Shown: in pieces, positions 1 to 7,173 of the stretch | How positions within the stretch are numbered: position 1 is the stretch's first letter | How the letters are laid out: every line of letters begins with the position of its first letter | Origin: QHWK01 sp035315685 | GTDB taxonomy: Bacteria > Acidobacteriota > Vicinamibacteria > Vicinamibacterales > CAVVIG01 | Reading direction: 5' to 3' | DNA: 19,299 nt | NCBI GenBank assembly: GCA_035315685.1 | Contig: DATFXR010000389.1 | Location: 1 to 19,299 of the forward strand | Translations under genes and position numbers: made by a program | The notes under the pieces: generated by a model | The model's input: the letters and a program-made list of their open reading frames with translations, nothing else | What the model was told of the DNA's origin: nothing | The model's database searches: none

Positions 1-534
1 GTTCATGCGGATGATGCGCGTCGTGCTCGTGAACTCGTACGCGATCAAGACGTAGTCGCCCGATCCCTGCACGATCTGAAACGGAAACGGCATGTAGGTC
101 GCGCGCGGTACGCCGGGCATGTAGCACTTCAGCTCCGGGTCGCCGAGGTCGTGCCAGCGCTTGTCGTCGGTCACGTCGACCATCATCCGCTTCTCGAAGT
201 TCTCTTTCCGCTTCGCGAGCGCCCACGGCTGGTAGGGAATCTCGCCGCCCTCGACGACGCTCTGCCCGGGCGGATCCGCGCCGTACGCGCCCATGATCTC
301 CGGATGCGGCCCGGACTGCGCCTCGTGATCCTGAATGTTCCAGTTGGCCGTGACGAACGCCTGCCACACGCCGTTCAAATCCGCGTGGCCGGCCAGACGA
401 GGCGCTTTGTAGGGGGGAAAGCGTCCAGCGGGCGGCGCCTGGCCAGCAGCCCCTGTCGCGACGACCAGCCACACGAGCGCGGCGGCGGCGGCCGATCCCA
501 CCGGAATCAACACGCGTCGAAACCGCCTTCGCAT
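1..534 (-). CDS. Secreted protein of unknown function, 3' end outside the window
   Basis: The reverse strand is open from an ATG at 534 to the window edge, giving the first 178 residues; the stop lies outside. The start is supported by GGGAGGAA just upstream. Residues 1-30 form a signal peptide: an arginine-rich start (MRRRFRR), then a hydrophobic Ala/Val stretch ending at AAGQA. The mature part contains LNGVWQAF, TANWNIQDHEA, GQSVVEGGEIPYQPWA and KCYMPGVPRATYMPFPFQI. This looks like a family of secreted proteins I recall as abundant and uncharacterised in Acidobacteria, usually near 350-400 residues, so roughly half is present. No catalytic motif is visible and I assign no function. A TATAAG at 595-600 on the reverse strand, about 60 nt upstream, is a plausible -10 element. 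Confidence 0.75.
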   Translation of the reverse strand, partial: MRRRFRRVLIPVGSAAAAALVWLVVATGAAGQAPPAGRFPPYKAPRLAGHADLNGVWQAFVTANWNIQDHEAQSGPHPEIMGAYGADPPGQSVVEGGEIPYQPWALAKRKENFEKRMMVDVTDDKRWHDLGDPELKCYMPGVPRATYMPFPFQIVQGSGDYVLIAYEFTSTTRIIRMN

Positions 535-863
535 TGGGTTCCTCCCGGCGCAAAAGGAGCGCGCCGTCGATCGCGATCGGCGTCGAGCGGGACTCTTATA
601 CACCAAACGCGGTGCCGGCGCGTCACGGGCCCCCGCCCACGCGCGTGTGGCCTCGCGTCATCGCATCTCGGATCTTGACTCGCAATGACCCATTCGGCAG
701 GATCGGCCAACCCATGCCGTCCGCGCCACGTGATCGGCTCACGGAGTTGTCCCCAACGCCGGCTAGTTGGAACCAAATCGCCGCCTGGCTCAGGCAGATT
801 GAGAGCTTGCGTCAGCCGGCCTGAGTACTTGCCGCTCAGTCTACGAAGCCGTACAGTAGTGGC
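535..863. other. Intergenic stretch, no gene supported
   Basis: This 329-bp gap separates the divergent secreted-protein gene and antitoxin gene. It holds the probable promoter of each (TATAAG at 595-600 on the minus strand; TTGCCG/TACAGT at 829-857 on the plus strand). Short open frames in it on both strands have arginine- and proline-rich compositions typical of unselected GC-rich DNA, so I call none of them. It also holds a 12-bp perfect palindrome at 568-579. Confidence 0.6.
829..857 (+). promoter_or_regulatory. Candidate promoter for a leaderless antitoxin mRNA
   Basis: TTGCCG (829-834) is followed after exactly 17 bp by TACAGT (852-857), and the ATG of the antitoxin gene begins 6 nt later at 864. 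No Shine-Dalgarno sequence lies in the six bases AGTGGC before the ATG. A TANNNT box six bases before a start codon is the known layout of leaderless transcripts. Leaderless initiation here is inferred from spacing only. Confidence 0.4.
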
Positions 864-1109
864 ATGGAAGTGCACGTCACGCCCGAAACAGCCAAGAAAC
901 TGAAGGATCTCGCCGAGACCAGCGGACGTGCACCCGGAGACATCGTCGAAGACGCCCTCGCTGGGTACTTGGAAGAGGTGGCCTCGGTCCGCAAGACGCT
1001 CGACAGCCGCTACGACGATCTCAAGAGCGGTCGGGTGAAACCGATTGATGGCGAGGAGGCTATCAGGAAGCTACGCGAAAAGAGCGAGCGCCGACGCTCG
1101 GGAGGATGA
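864..1109 (+). CDS. ParD-like ribbon-helix-helix antitoxin
   Basis: An 81-residue protein beginning MEVHVTPETAKKLKDLAE. The pattern of a short N-terminal strand (EVHVTPE), two helices over about residues 8-45, then a charged tail with RYDDLKSGRVKPIDGEEA fits the antitoxins placed directly before RelE/ParE toxins in Acidobacteria and relatives. The N-terminal domain should dimerise, bind the operon promoter and repress it; the tail would wrap the toxin. The stop overlaps the next start as ATGA (1106-1109), with GGAGG at 1101-1105, the usual antitoxin-toxin coupling. The following toxin frame is degenerate, so this may now be an orphan antitoxin. Family assignment rests on pattern recognition without a search. 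Confidence 0.75.
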   Translation: MEVHVTPETAKKLKDLAETSGRAPGDIVEDALAGYLEEVASVRKTLDSRYDDLKSGRVKPIDGEEAIRKLREKSERRRSGG

Positions 1110-1219
1110 CCGGCTACGCCTTCCACCCCGACGGCTCTGAACGCTTCGAAAGGTGGTTTGCCGTGTGCCCAGGCACCTCGCACATCACTTCAGTTGCAGG
1201 CGCGTGTTGTTGTTCTTGA
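1106..1219 (+). pseudogene. Remnant of a ParE/RelE-family toxin
   Basis: An ATG overlaps the antitoxin stop (ATGA) and has a good GGAGG just upstream. The frame gives 37 residues starting MTGYAFHPDGSERF. The first eight or nine residues match the typical start of ParE/RelE-like toxins paired with this antitoxin type (M-[TS]-G-Y-x-F-H-P). After that the similarity is lost, and the frame ends at a TGA inside the tail of the convergent gene. Intact toxins are about 90-110 residues, so the catalytic or interaction core is missing. I read it as a deletion remnant; the alternative is chance resemblance of a few codons. Confidence 0.5.
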
Positions 1220-1730
1220 TCCACGTCTCCAGCGCGCCGACGAGATTCTTCGCCGCCTGCCGATAGGCGCCGCCAAACAGGTAGCCGAGATCGCACTGCC
1301 CAGTCAGCTCGTTCGTGTAGTCGCCGACCTGCATCACCGCTTTCAGCACCACGTCGTGCTCCCTGCTCTGGGTCGTCGTCGACGAGGCAGCCTTGCCGTC
1401 CTTGGAATATGTGGTGCTGGTCGAAAGCGTCCCTGCGCGCTCCACCAGCTTGCGCTCGGTGACTTCGAGGACGATGTCCGCTAGCTCCTTCGCCTCGACC
1501 AACAGCGCAAGGCCGTTCTTCTTCTTGACGATGGCTTCCTGGATATCCTTGACGGTCGCACCCAGCTCCTGCGTCCGTTCATCGACGAACCCCGAAGCAT
1601 CTGTGTGAGCGAACACGAACACTTTTGCCTTCTGCACCGCTTTGTCGTCAGCACGCGCCGGCAACGCGGACAGTGCCGCGATTGTCATCAGCGCGAACGG
1701 ACCAAGGAATCGGCGTGAACGACTGGACAT
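1185..1730 (-). CDS. Secreted protein of unknown function
   Basis: A 181-residue protein. The start at 1730 is preferred because AGGGAGAG sits just upstream and because a clear signal peptide begins there (MSSRSRRF, a hydrophobic stretch, then a cleavage-like ALPARA-DD near residue 27). The frame stays open upstream to 2018, but that extension has no signal-like or domain-like content. The mature part holds VFVFAHTDASGFVDER, a lysine-rich helical region, a Ser/Thr-rich stretch (STSTTYSKDGKAASSTTTQS) and a C-terminal part with the single Cys (GQCDLGYLFGG). A periplasmic or surface location is inferred. I recognise no domain. It converges on the toxin remnant, whose frame runs into its 3' end. 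Confidence 0.7.
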   Translation of the reverse strand: MSSRSRRFLGPFALMTIAALSALPARADDKAVQKAKVFVFAHTDASGFVDERTQELGATVKDIQEAIVKKKNGLALLVEAKELADIVLEVTERKLVERAGTLSTSTTYSKDGKAASSTTTQSREHDVVLKAVMQVGDYTNELTGQCDLGYLFGGAYRQAAKNLVGALETWIKNNNTRLQLK

Positions 1731-2110
1731 GAACTCTCCCTCTGTTTTCGATGAAAGGCGGCCAACTCGACGCGTTTCGACTTCATCGGTAAAACGTCGC
1801 GGGCCGTGGATGCGAACATGGGTGCCAGCCGGACACGCGACTGCCACGCGATCAACGAGGAGTCCGAGGCATCTCTGCACCGGACCGCTGGCCGTCGCCG
1901 GCATGTTCCGCGGTGCTCGCTCGTCAGTCGGCAGATCGGAGCATGGCCGCCTGCGGCAGAAATTTCGGAGCTGCGCCAGTCGGATCGCACGCTGAGCGGT
2001 TACGGTCGAGGACAACAAGAACGGCTACTACATGACGCTGGCCCGGCTCGTCGCCGACGGCAAGGTGATCGTCGGCGCGTCGGGGGGTCGCATCGCGCTC
2101 TGCCGACGGA
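1731..2110. other. Gene-poor stretch with a dehydrogenase fragment
   Basis: This 380-bp stretch between two minus-strand genes holds no complete gene. Its only recognisable coding signal is a short plus-strand fragment of a PQQ-dependent dehydrogenase at 2002-2088. The rest (1731-2001) gives no convincing similarity in any frame. Together with the truncated toxin and the orphan ABC ATPase on either side, it looks like a zone of deletion and decay. I see no inverted terminal repeats or transposase remnant that would show a mobile element did this. Confidence 0.5.
2002..2088 (+). pseudogene. Fragment of a PQQ-dependent alcohol dehydrogenase
   Basis: The plus strand encodes TVEDNKNGYYMTLARLVADG followed by KVIVGASGG. 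This is the conserved segment of methanol/ethanol-family quinoprotein dehydrogenases, in which a V-x-D-x-K-x-G-Y-x-x-T-L-A-P-L-V element leads into K-V-[IM]-V-G-x-[SA]-G-G. Intact members are about 550-700 residues; here only about 29 residues remain, with no start, no PQQ-contact Cys-Cys pair and no flanking propeller blades. The frame then reads through unrelated sequence. It is a relic of a gene otherwise removed. A chance match is unlikely given its length, but no search was run. Confidence 0.6.
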
Positions 2111-2806
2111 TCAACTACTCCATGACGACGTGGGCTGGTCGGCGCACCTGCCGTCGAACAAGTACACGTGCCGTTGTGCCCGCGTGAGCCAGCGCGGATC
2201 GTGCGTCGCGATGCACACCGTCGCGCCGTCGGCGTGCAGCTCGCCGAACAGCTCCATCAGCACCTCGCCGCTCTTCGAATCGAGATTCCCGGTCGGTTCA
2301 TCGGCGAGCAGAATCGCCGGCCGCCCGGTGATCGCGCGTGCGACGGCGACGAGCTGCTGATGGCCGCCGGACAGGGAACCCGGGCGTGACTTCGCGCGGC
2401 CAGTCAGACCGACGCGGTCCAACGCCGCCTCGACGCGCGTCCGCCGATCGGCGGCGGGCATGCCGCGCAGCGTCAGCGGATACTCGACGTTCTCGAACAC
2501 CGTCATGTCGCCAATCAGGTTGAAGCTCTGGAACACCAGACCGAGGTCGAGATTGCGGGCGCGCGTGCGCTGCGCCGGCGTCATCCGCTCAGTGAGCTGA
2601 CCGTTCAGCCAGTAGCGACCGCGCGTCGGCGTGTCGAGCAGCGCGAGGATGGAGAGGAACGTCGACTTGCCGCAACCCGACGGCCCCGATACCGACAGGT
2701 ACTCACCGCGCTCGATGTCGAGCGTGAGATCGTTCAGCGCCCAGGTCTCTTCGTTCGAATCGGTCTTGAAGATCCTGGTGATCCCCTCGAGACGAACCAG
2801 CGGCAT
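2111..2806 (-). CDS. LolD/MacB-type ABC transporter ATP-binding protein, no permease nearby
   Basis: A 231-residue nucleotide-binding subunit starting MPLVRLEGITRIF. All ATPase motifs are present: Walker A GPSGCGKST (residues 41-49), Q-loop Gln93, signature LSGGHQQ (145-151), Walker B ILLADEPTGNLDS with Glu170, and switch His202 in CIATHD. The DEPTGNLDS form and the overall length fit the LolD/MacB/FtsE class, which powers lipoprotein, macrolide or peptide extrusion with a FtsX-like permease. No such permease is in the window. The signature has His where most members have Gln, and the last dozen residues after LFDGR look unrelated to the family, suggesting a slightly damaged 3' end. The start is uncertain: the frame extends upstream, and AGGAG lies too far from 2806. 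Confidence 0.8.
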   Translation of the reverse strand: MPLVRLEGITRIFKTDSNEETWALNDLTLDIERGEYLSVSGPSGCGKSTFLSILALLDTPTRGRYWLNGQLTERMTPAQRTRARNLDLGLVFQSFNLIGDMTVFENVEYPLTLRGMPAADRRTRVEAALDRVGLTGRAKSRPGSLSGGHQQLVAVARAITGRPAILLADEPTGNLDSKSGEVLMELFGELHADGATVCIATHDPRWLTRAQRHVYLFDGRCADQPTSSWSS

Positions 2807-2885
2807 CTGCGAGTCACCGCTCGACTCTCCTGCGGCAGTCGATTTCCTGCGCCACCACACCATGGTTCTGGAGCCCGCAACGGCG

Positions 2886-4157
2886 TCAGCGCGTGCCGCC
2901 TCCATTTCGGATCTCGACGAGCGCAACGCGATTCACGCCGCTGCAGGCCATCGCCAGATTTCCGTCGGGCGTGACCGACACGTTGCGCACCACACCGCCG
3001 CCAGACGGAATCGTCCAGGTCTGGAACTTTTCGCTCTTCGGATCGAAGCGGACGACGGTGTTCGGCTTCACGCCCGATTCGCTGTACCAGATGACGTCGC
3101 GAATCGACGTGATCCCGTACGGCAGGGATTTCGGTCCGCCCGGCGACGGCCATTCCTTCACGGTTCCGGTCTTCGGATCGAGCCGCCCGAGATACCCTCT
3201 CGCGTAGTCCGAGTACCAGATGACGTCGTCGCTGGTGATGGCAATGCGCCGCGGCCGCGCCTCCGCAGCTGGCAGTGGGTACTCCTTGATGGCCATCGTG
3301 TCCGGATCGAGGCTCGCGACTTTGTTCGCGCCGAATTCGACGATGAACGGCACGCCTTTCGAGCTGACCACCATCCCGTACGGATTGGATCGCGCCGTTG
3401 GCGAGGTCACCAGTTTCATCTCGCTGGTTTTCGGGTTCACTCGGCCGATCATGTTCGCGCCCTGCAGCGTGAACCAGAGCGTGCCCTTCTGGTCGAAGAT
3501 CGGCGTGTGCGGATCGCGCGCCGCCGGATCGACCGCGGTTGCCGAGTACTCGGTCACCTCGCCGGTCTTCGGATCCAGCTTGCCGACATAGCCCTTGAAG
3601 TTGCCGGTGAACCAGATGTTGCCATCCTTGTCGGCGGTCAGGCCGTGCGGACCCGAACCCGGCGTCTTCGTCTTGAACTCCTTCATCTCGCCGGTCTTTG
3701 GATTGAGGCGACCGATGACGCTGGCGAACTGTCCGGTCCACCAGATCATGCCGTCGGGCGTGGCGAGGGGATCGTGCGGGCGCGATCCGAGACTCGGGAC
3801 AATCCATTCCTTGATGTTCACCTGCACGGGCCCCGGAATGATGACGGCCTGCGGCCGCGGCTTCTCGGGAAAGTTCTTTGCGAGGTAGGCGGCGACGCTG
3901 GCGGTTTGATCCGGCGGCAGCGCGACCATCGTCGTGAACAGGCTGATCCACTCGTCGCGGGAGTAACCGGAATTCGTGATCAGGCCGAGGCTGTGGCATG
4001 AGCCACACTGGGCCTCCACGACGTCCTTGCCCGGCCCGTCCGGCATCGTGACGGCGGCGCCGCCGCGGCCCCGGCCGCGTTCCTGGCCAATCAACGGAAT
4101 CGCCGCCGTCGCCATCACGACGACCAGCGCCAGCGCCCACTGAACGTTTCTCGACAT
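2886..4157 (-). CDS. Secreted cytochrome c / streptogramin-lyase-like beta-propeller protein
   Basis: A 423-residue protein starting at an ATG with AGGAGG seven bases upstream. Residues 1-24 form a signal peptide. A small c-type heme domain follows (CGSCH, Cys51, Cys54, His55; Met77 is a candidate axial ligand). From about residue 110 there are repeated blades of the form G-[RK]-[LV]-[DN]-P-K-T-G-x-x-x-E with W-[FY]-T/S motifs (NIWFTGNFKGYVGKLDPKTG, VIWYSDYARGYLGRLDPKTG). This is the Vgb / SMP-30-like propeller fold. Heme plus propeller points to a periplasmic redox or sensing role rather than antibiotic inactivation; the substrate is unknown. It lies 79 bp upstream of the ABC ATPase gene on the same strand. 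Confidence 0.8.
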   Translation of the reverse strand: MSRNVQWALALVVVMATAAIPLIGQERGRGRGGAAVTMPDGPGKDVVEAQCGSCHSLGLITNSGYSRDEWISLFTTMVALPPDQTASVAAYLAKNFPEKPRPQAVIIPGPVQVNIKEWIVPSLGSRPHDPLATPDGMIWWTGQFASVIGRLNPKTGEMKEFKTKTPGSGPHGLTADKDGNIWFTGNFKGYVGKLDPKTGEVTEYSATAVDPAARDPHTPIFDQKGTLWFTLQGANMIGRVNPKTSEMKLVTSPTARSNPYGMVVSSKGVPFIVEFGANKVASLDPDTMAIKEYPLPAAEARPRRIAITSDDVIWYSDYARGYLGRLDPKTGTVKEWPSPGGPKSLPYGITSIRDVIWYSESGVKPNTVVRFDPKSEKFQTWTIPSGGGVVRNVSVTPDGNLAMACSGVNRVALVEIRNGGGTR

Positions 4158-4290
4158 ACCACCCTCCTCGGTCGAGTCTGGAAACGGCGTGCGGTGCGAC
4201 TCTCCGACACTAGCTCACCTTTCTGCGCGGGACAAGCACTCCTGAACGCGCGGGTATGTCCTCTGGTCGAATCGGCCATAGACTGCGGCT
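4158..4290. promoter_or_regulatory. Divergent promoter region
   Basis: This 133-bp gap lies between the divergent propeller gene and nucleotidyltransferase gene. TAGACT at 4279-4284 stands exactly six bases before the GTG start at 4291, with no Shine-Dalgarno sequence between them. This is the same geometry as for the antitoxin gene, so a leaderless transcript is possible. No convincing -35 box is seen for it. Confidence 0.3.
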
Positions 4291-4791
4291 GTGACCGGGA
4301 CCGACGTCGCGGACCTCATTGCACTCCTGGACCAGCATGGCCTGGAAGTCTATGTCGATGGTGGCTGGGCCGTGGACGCCGTTCTGGGACAACAGACGCG
4401 ACTTCACGATGATCTTGACATCGCGCTGCCGCACGCGCAGGTGCCGCGCCTTCGTGCACTGCTCGAGACGCGTGGTTTTCGTGAACAGCGTCGCGACGAT
4501 AGCTGGGAATGCAACTTCGTCCTGGTCGACGAGGCGGAACGTCGGGTTGACGTTCACTCCTACACTCTCGATGCGGCCGGCCTGAACGTGGGCGGTGTGA
4601 CGTACAGCGCCGAGCAGCTGACCGGCCGGGGCGTGGTCGGCGGATACTCAGTGCGATGCATTTCACCGGAGTGGCTCGTGAAGTTCCACACCGGTTACGA
4701 ACTGGACGACAACGACTGGCACGACGTCCGGCTGTTGTGCGAGCGGTTTCAGATCCCGCTCCCGGATGAGTATCTGAAGTTCACGCGGTAG
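4291..4791 (+). CDS. LinA/ANT(2'')-like nucleotidyltransferase
   Basis: A 166-residue protein with a GTG start. The nucleotidyltransferase signature is clear: YVDGGWAVDAVLG (GGW at residues 24-26) followed by TRLHDDLDIALP, matching R-x-H-x-D-[IL]-D with metal-binding acids at Asp41 and Asp43. A later segment, RRVDVHSYTLD, supplies a probable third acid. Length and motif order fit the family containing lincosamide nucleotidyltransferase LinA and aminoglycoside 2''-adenylyltransferase, which transfer AMP from ATP to a drug hydroxyl. Chromosomal relatives are common and most have no proven substrate, so drug resistance should not be assumed. It converges on the epimerase gene with a 39-bp gap. 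Confidence 0.75.
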   Translation: MTGTDVADLIALLDQHGLEVYVDGGWAVDAVLGQQTRLHDDLDIALPHAQVPRLRALLETRGFREQRRDDSWECNFVLVDEAERRVDVHSYTLDAAGLNVGGVTYSAEQLTGRGVVGGYSVRCISPEWLVKFHTGYELDDNDWHDVRLLCERFQIPLPDEYLKFTR

Positions 4792-4830
4792 GTGTTTCGT
4801 TGGCGTCGGCCGGGAACGACAGCGAAAGCG

Positions 4831-5865
4831 CTAAAAGCCGCTCGCCCGGATCCAGAAACGTTCGCGCCAGGTGCCGCCGGGCATCACGCTCTGAAGCTCC
4901 TGGTAAAGGCCTCGTGCCGCGAGATTCAGGGCGTCGATGATGCCGGCCGTCGGCTCGACGCAGATGAACCGCCGATCCTTCGGCGACCAGATGGTCACGG
5001 CGCGGTAGTTCGGGCCGACGCCGATGTCGAGTCGCTGCGATTTGCCGGCGACCGAGATCGTCGCGCGGCCTCGCTCGTCGCGCACCAGGTCGGAGAAGAC
5101 ATCGTCGAGCGCGTAGTCGCCGAGCGGCACCGCCGTCGGTGTCGGGAAGAACCGCTCGATCGGCTCGGTTTCGCCGGTCGGCACCGTGTTCGACGTGAGC
5201 CGCCAGTGCGTCCGCGCGCCGACCGACAGCGTCCAGTCGTCGCGGGGCGAATCGGTCAGCTGATAGTACGGATGAAAGCCGATCGCCACCGGCATCGACT
5301 CCGTGCTCATGTTGACGATCGTCGTCTGCACTTCGAGCACGCCATCCTGCAGCCGATGGGTGATCTCGATTACGTGCGCGAACGGCCACTGTTTCATCCA
5401 CATCGGCTGACGGTAGAAGTCGAGCCTGCTCGTCACCCATGCCGCCTCCGAGTCGGCCCCGGCCTCGACGACCTTCCATTGATCGGTTGTCGTCACGAAT
5501 CCGTGACTCGGCATCTCGCCACGGACGTTGCCAAGCTGCATGTCGAATGCGTACTTGCGGCCGTTGGCGAAGAACGCCTGTTCGTCGAGGCGGTCGATCC
5601 ATGGACCGAGAAACGGGATCCCGCTCATGCCCGGCCGCGCCTTGAACTCGTCAATCGAGCTGTACGGCCAGTACAGCAGGTTCTGGCCTTTCACCGTCAT
5701 TTCGAACGCGATATTGCCGACCGCAGTCAGGATCGAGACGACCGTGTCGGTAGTCGTGTCGCGCAGCCGCACCACGTCGGCGCTCTGCTGCGCCGAGTAT
5801 CGCTGCGCGAATGCCGGAGCCGCCGCCAGGATCAAGACCGCGGGCAGCATCGCGCGGAACGACAT
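4831..5865 (-). CDS. Secreted aldose 1-epimerase-like (GalM family) protein
   Basis: The start at 5865 has GAAGG five bases upstream and gives 344 residues; ATG 5877 and GTG 5889 are in-frame alternatives. A signal peptide ends near AAAPAFA-QR (residue 20). The GalM fold shows GIPFLGPWIDRLDEQAF (residues 82-98), SHGF with His121, GFHPYYQL with His198 and CVEPTAGIIDALN with Glu304. These correspond to the two catalytic histidines and the glutamate of mutarotases, which interconvert alpha and beta anomers of aldoses. The export signal is unusual for classic GalM and suggests periplasmic sugar processing, or a related carbohydrate-binding role. It diverges from the kinase gene. Confidence 0.8.
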   Translation of the reverse strand: MSFRAMLPAVLILAAAPAFAQRYSAQQSADVVRLRDTTTDTVVSILTAVGNIAFEMTVKGQNLLYWPYSSIDEFKARPGMSGIPFLGPWIDRLDEQAFFANGRKYAFDMQLGNVRGEMPSHGFVTTTDQWKVVEAGADSEAAWVTSRLDFYRQPMWMKQWPFAHVIEITHRLQDGVLEVQTTIVNMSTESMPVAIGFHPYYQLTDSPRDDWTLSVGARTHWRLTSNTVPTGETEPIERFFPTPTAVPLGDYALDDVFSDLVRDERGRATISVAGKSQRLDIGVGPNYRAVTIWSPKDRRFICVEPTAGIIDALNLAARGLYQELQSVMPGGTWRERFWIRASGF

Positions 5866-5967
5866 CCGTGCCTTCATCGTTCGAAGCACGCGAGATTATT
5901 GCAGGCTTCAGACGCGATCAGCTATTCATCTGACATCGGCTCTGCGAGTAAGATTCCTCGTCCGGCG

Positions 5968-7173
5968 GTGAATCTCTCAAAAGGTCAGCAGATCGGTCCG
6001 TACGAGATCCTGGCGCCTCTCGGCGCCGGAGGTATGGGCGACGTGTATCGCGCGCACGATGCGCGGCTCGGTCGCGACGTGGCGCTCAAGGTACTGCCCG
6101 CCGAGGTCGCCGGCGATCCCGAGCGGCTGGCGCGATTCAGGCGCGAAGCCCGCGCCGTGGCCGCGCTCAACCATCCGCACATTGTCACCATCTTCTCGAT
6201 CGAGGACGCGCACGGGGTGCCGTTCATGACGATGGAGCTCGTCGAGGGGCGATCGCTCGATCACCGAATGGCCGAAGGTCGACTGTCGCTCGCCCGGTTC
6301 TTCGACATCGCCGTCGCGCTCGCCGATGCGTTGGCAGCCGCTCACCGCAAGAACATCGTTCATCGCGACATCAAGCCGGCCAACGTGATGGTCTCGGACG
6401 CTGGCGTCGTCAAAGTGCTCGACTTCGGCCTGGCGCGAGAGACGGACGCGTACGGCGGTGCGGAACAGGACGCGACATCGCTCGGTTTGACGCAAGCCGG
6501 GGTCATCGTCGGGACCGTCCCGTACATGTCGCCTGAGCAGATCGAGGCGAAGGCCGTCGATCACCGCAGCGACATCTTCGCGCTCGGCGTCGTGCTCTAC
6601 GAAATGGTGGCCGGAACCCGTCCATTCACGGGCGATTCATCGCCCGCCGTGATGTCGTCAATCCTGAGGGATCATCCGCGCCCGCTCACCGAACTGCGTG
6701 GCGATCTGCCCGAAGGTGTCTGGCGGCTTGCGGCGCGCTGCCTCGAGAAGTCGCCGGGTGATCGCGTGCAGACCGCACAGGACGTGCACGTCGAGCTGAA
6801 AGCGCTGCGACGCAGGTGGGAATCAGGCGCCCCCGGGGCGGTCATGCCGCGCGCGACGACTGCTCGCCACACGGCTTCCAGCGATCTTCGCGTCGCTGTT
6901 CTCCCGTTCACGTGCCGCGGCAGCGGCGACGCCGAGGCCCTGGCCGACGGGTTGACCGACGACATCACAGCCGGCTTGTCGCGCTTTCAGCACCTGCGCG
7001 TCGTCTCACGAGGAGACGCCGAACGCGCCAAAGGGCAGTCAGCCGACGCGGTGGCGGCCGAGAGGCTCGGTGCGCGTTACCTCGTCGAGGGGCGGTGCGC
7101 ACCGCCGGGGCGGCCGTTCGACTCAACATTCGCCTGGTCGATACCACGACCAACGCGCACATGTGGGCGATGA
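5968..7173 (+). CDS. Ser/Thr protein kinase with TolB-like domain, 5' part of a frameshifted gene
   Basis: The GTG at 5968 begins MNLSKGQQIGPYEIL, the usual start of acidobacterial kinases. The kinase domain (about residues 11-275) is complete: glycine loop GAGGMGDVYRA, Lys41, HRDIKPAN (Asp134), DFG at 152-154, PYMSPEQ (Glu190) and DHRSDIFALGVVLYEMVAG. It should phosphorylate Ser/Thr. A TolB/FlgO-like domain starts at VAVLPFTCRGSGDAEALADG. At YLVEG near codon 374 the reading breaks: a GGGG run at 7089-7092 lacks one G relative to the expected frame, and this frame ends 27 codons later with unrelated residues. The sensible continuation is in the frame ending at 9545. No membrane segment is seen. 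A true mutation and a sequencing error are both possible. Confidence 0.75.
   Translation: MNLSKGQQIGPYEILAPLGAGGMGDVYRAHDARLGRDVALKVLPAEVAGDPERLARFRREARAVAALNHPHIVTIFSIEDAHGVPFMTMELVEGRSLDHRMAEGRLSLARFFDIAVALADALAAAHRKNIVHRDIKPANVMVSDAGVVKVLDFGLARETDAYGGAEQDATSLGLTQAGVIVGTVPYMSPEQIEAKAVDHRSDIFALGVVLYEMVAGTRPFTGDSSPAVMSSILRDHPRPLTELRGDLPEGVWRLAARCLEKSPGDRVQTAQDVHVELKALRRRWESGAPGAVMPRATTARHTASSDLRVAVLPFTCRGSGDAEALADGLTDDITAGLSRFQHLRVVSRGDAERAKGQSADAVAAERLGARYLVEGRCAPPGRPFDSTFAWSIPRPTRTCGR

Noticed and set aside
568..579. 12-bp palindrome CGATCGCGATCG as an operator
   Set aside because: A single short GC-rich palindrome in a genome full of CGATCG words; no second copy or suitable position relative to a promoter box.
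1731..2018. N-terminal extension of the secreted protein gene to 2018
   Set aside because: The extension has no domain-like content, and a start with a good ribosome binding site and signal peptide exists at 1730.
2631..4001. Long plus-strand open frame opposite the ABC ATPase and propeller genes
   Set aside because: It mirrors the codon structure of well-supported minus-strand genes; its product is rich in Arg and His without motifs. Antisense frames of this kind are common in GC-rich DNA. The same applies to long frames opposite the exporter genes.
2886..4157. Streptogramin resistance lyase (Vgb)
   Set aside because: The propeller resembles Vgb, but the signal peptide and heme c domain point to another role, so no resistance is claimed.
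7085..7100. Programmed ribosomal frameshift in the kinase gene
   Set aside because: No slippery heptamer of known type is seen and the run is only four G; mutation or sequencing error is simpler.
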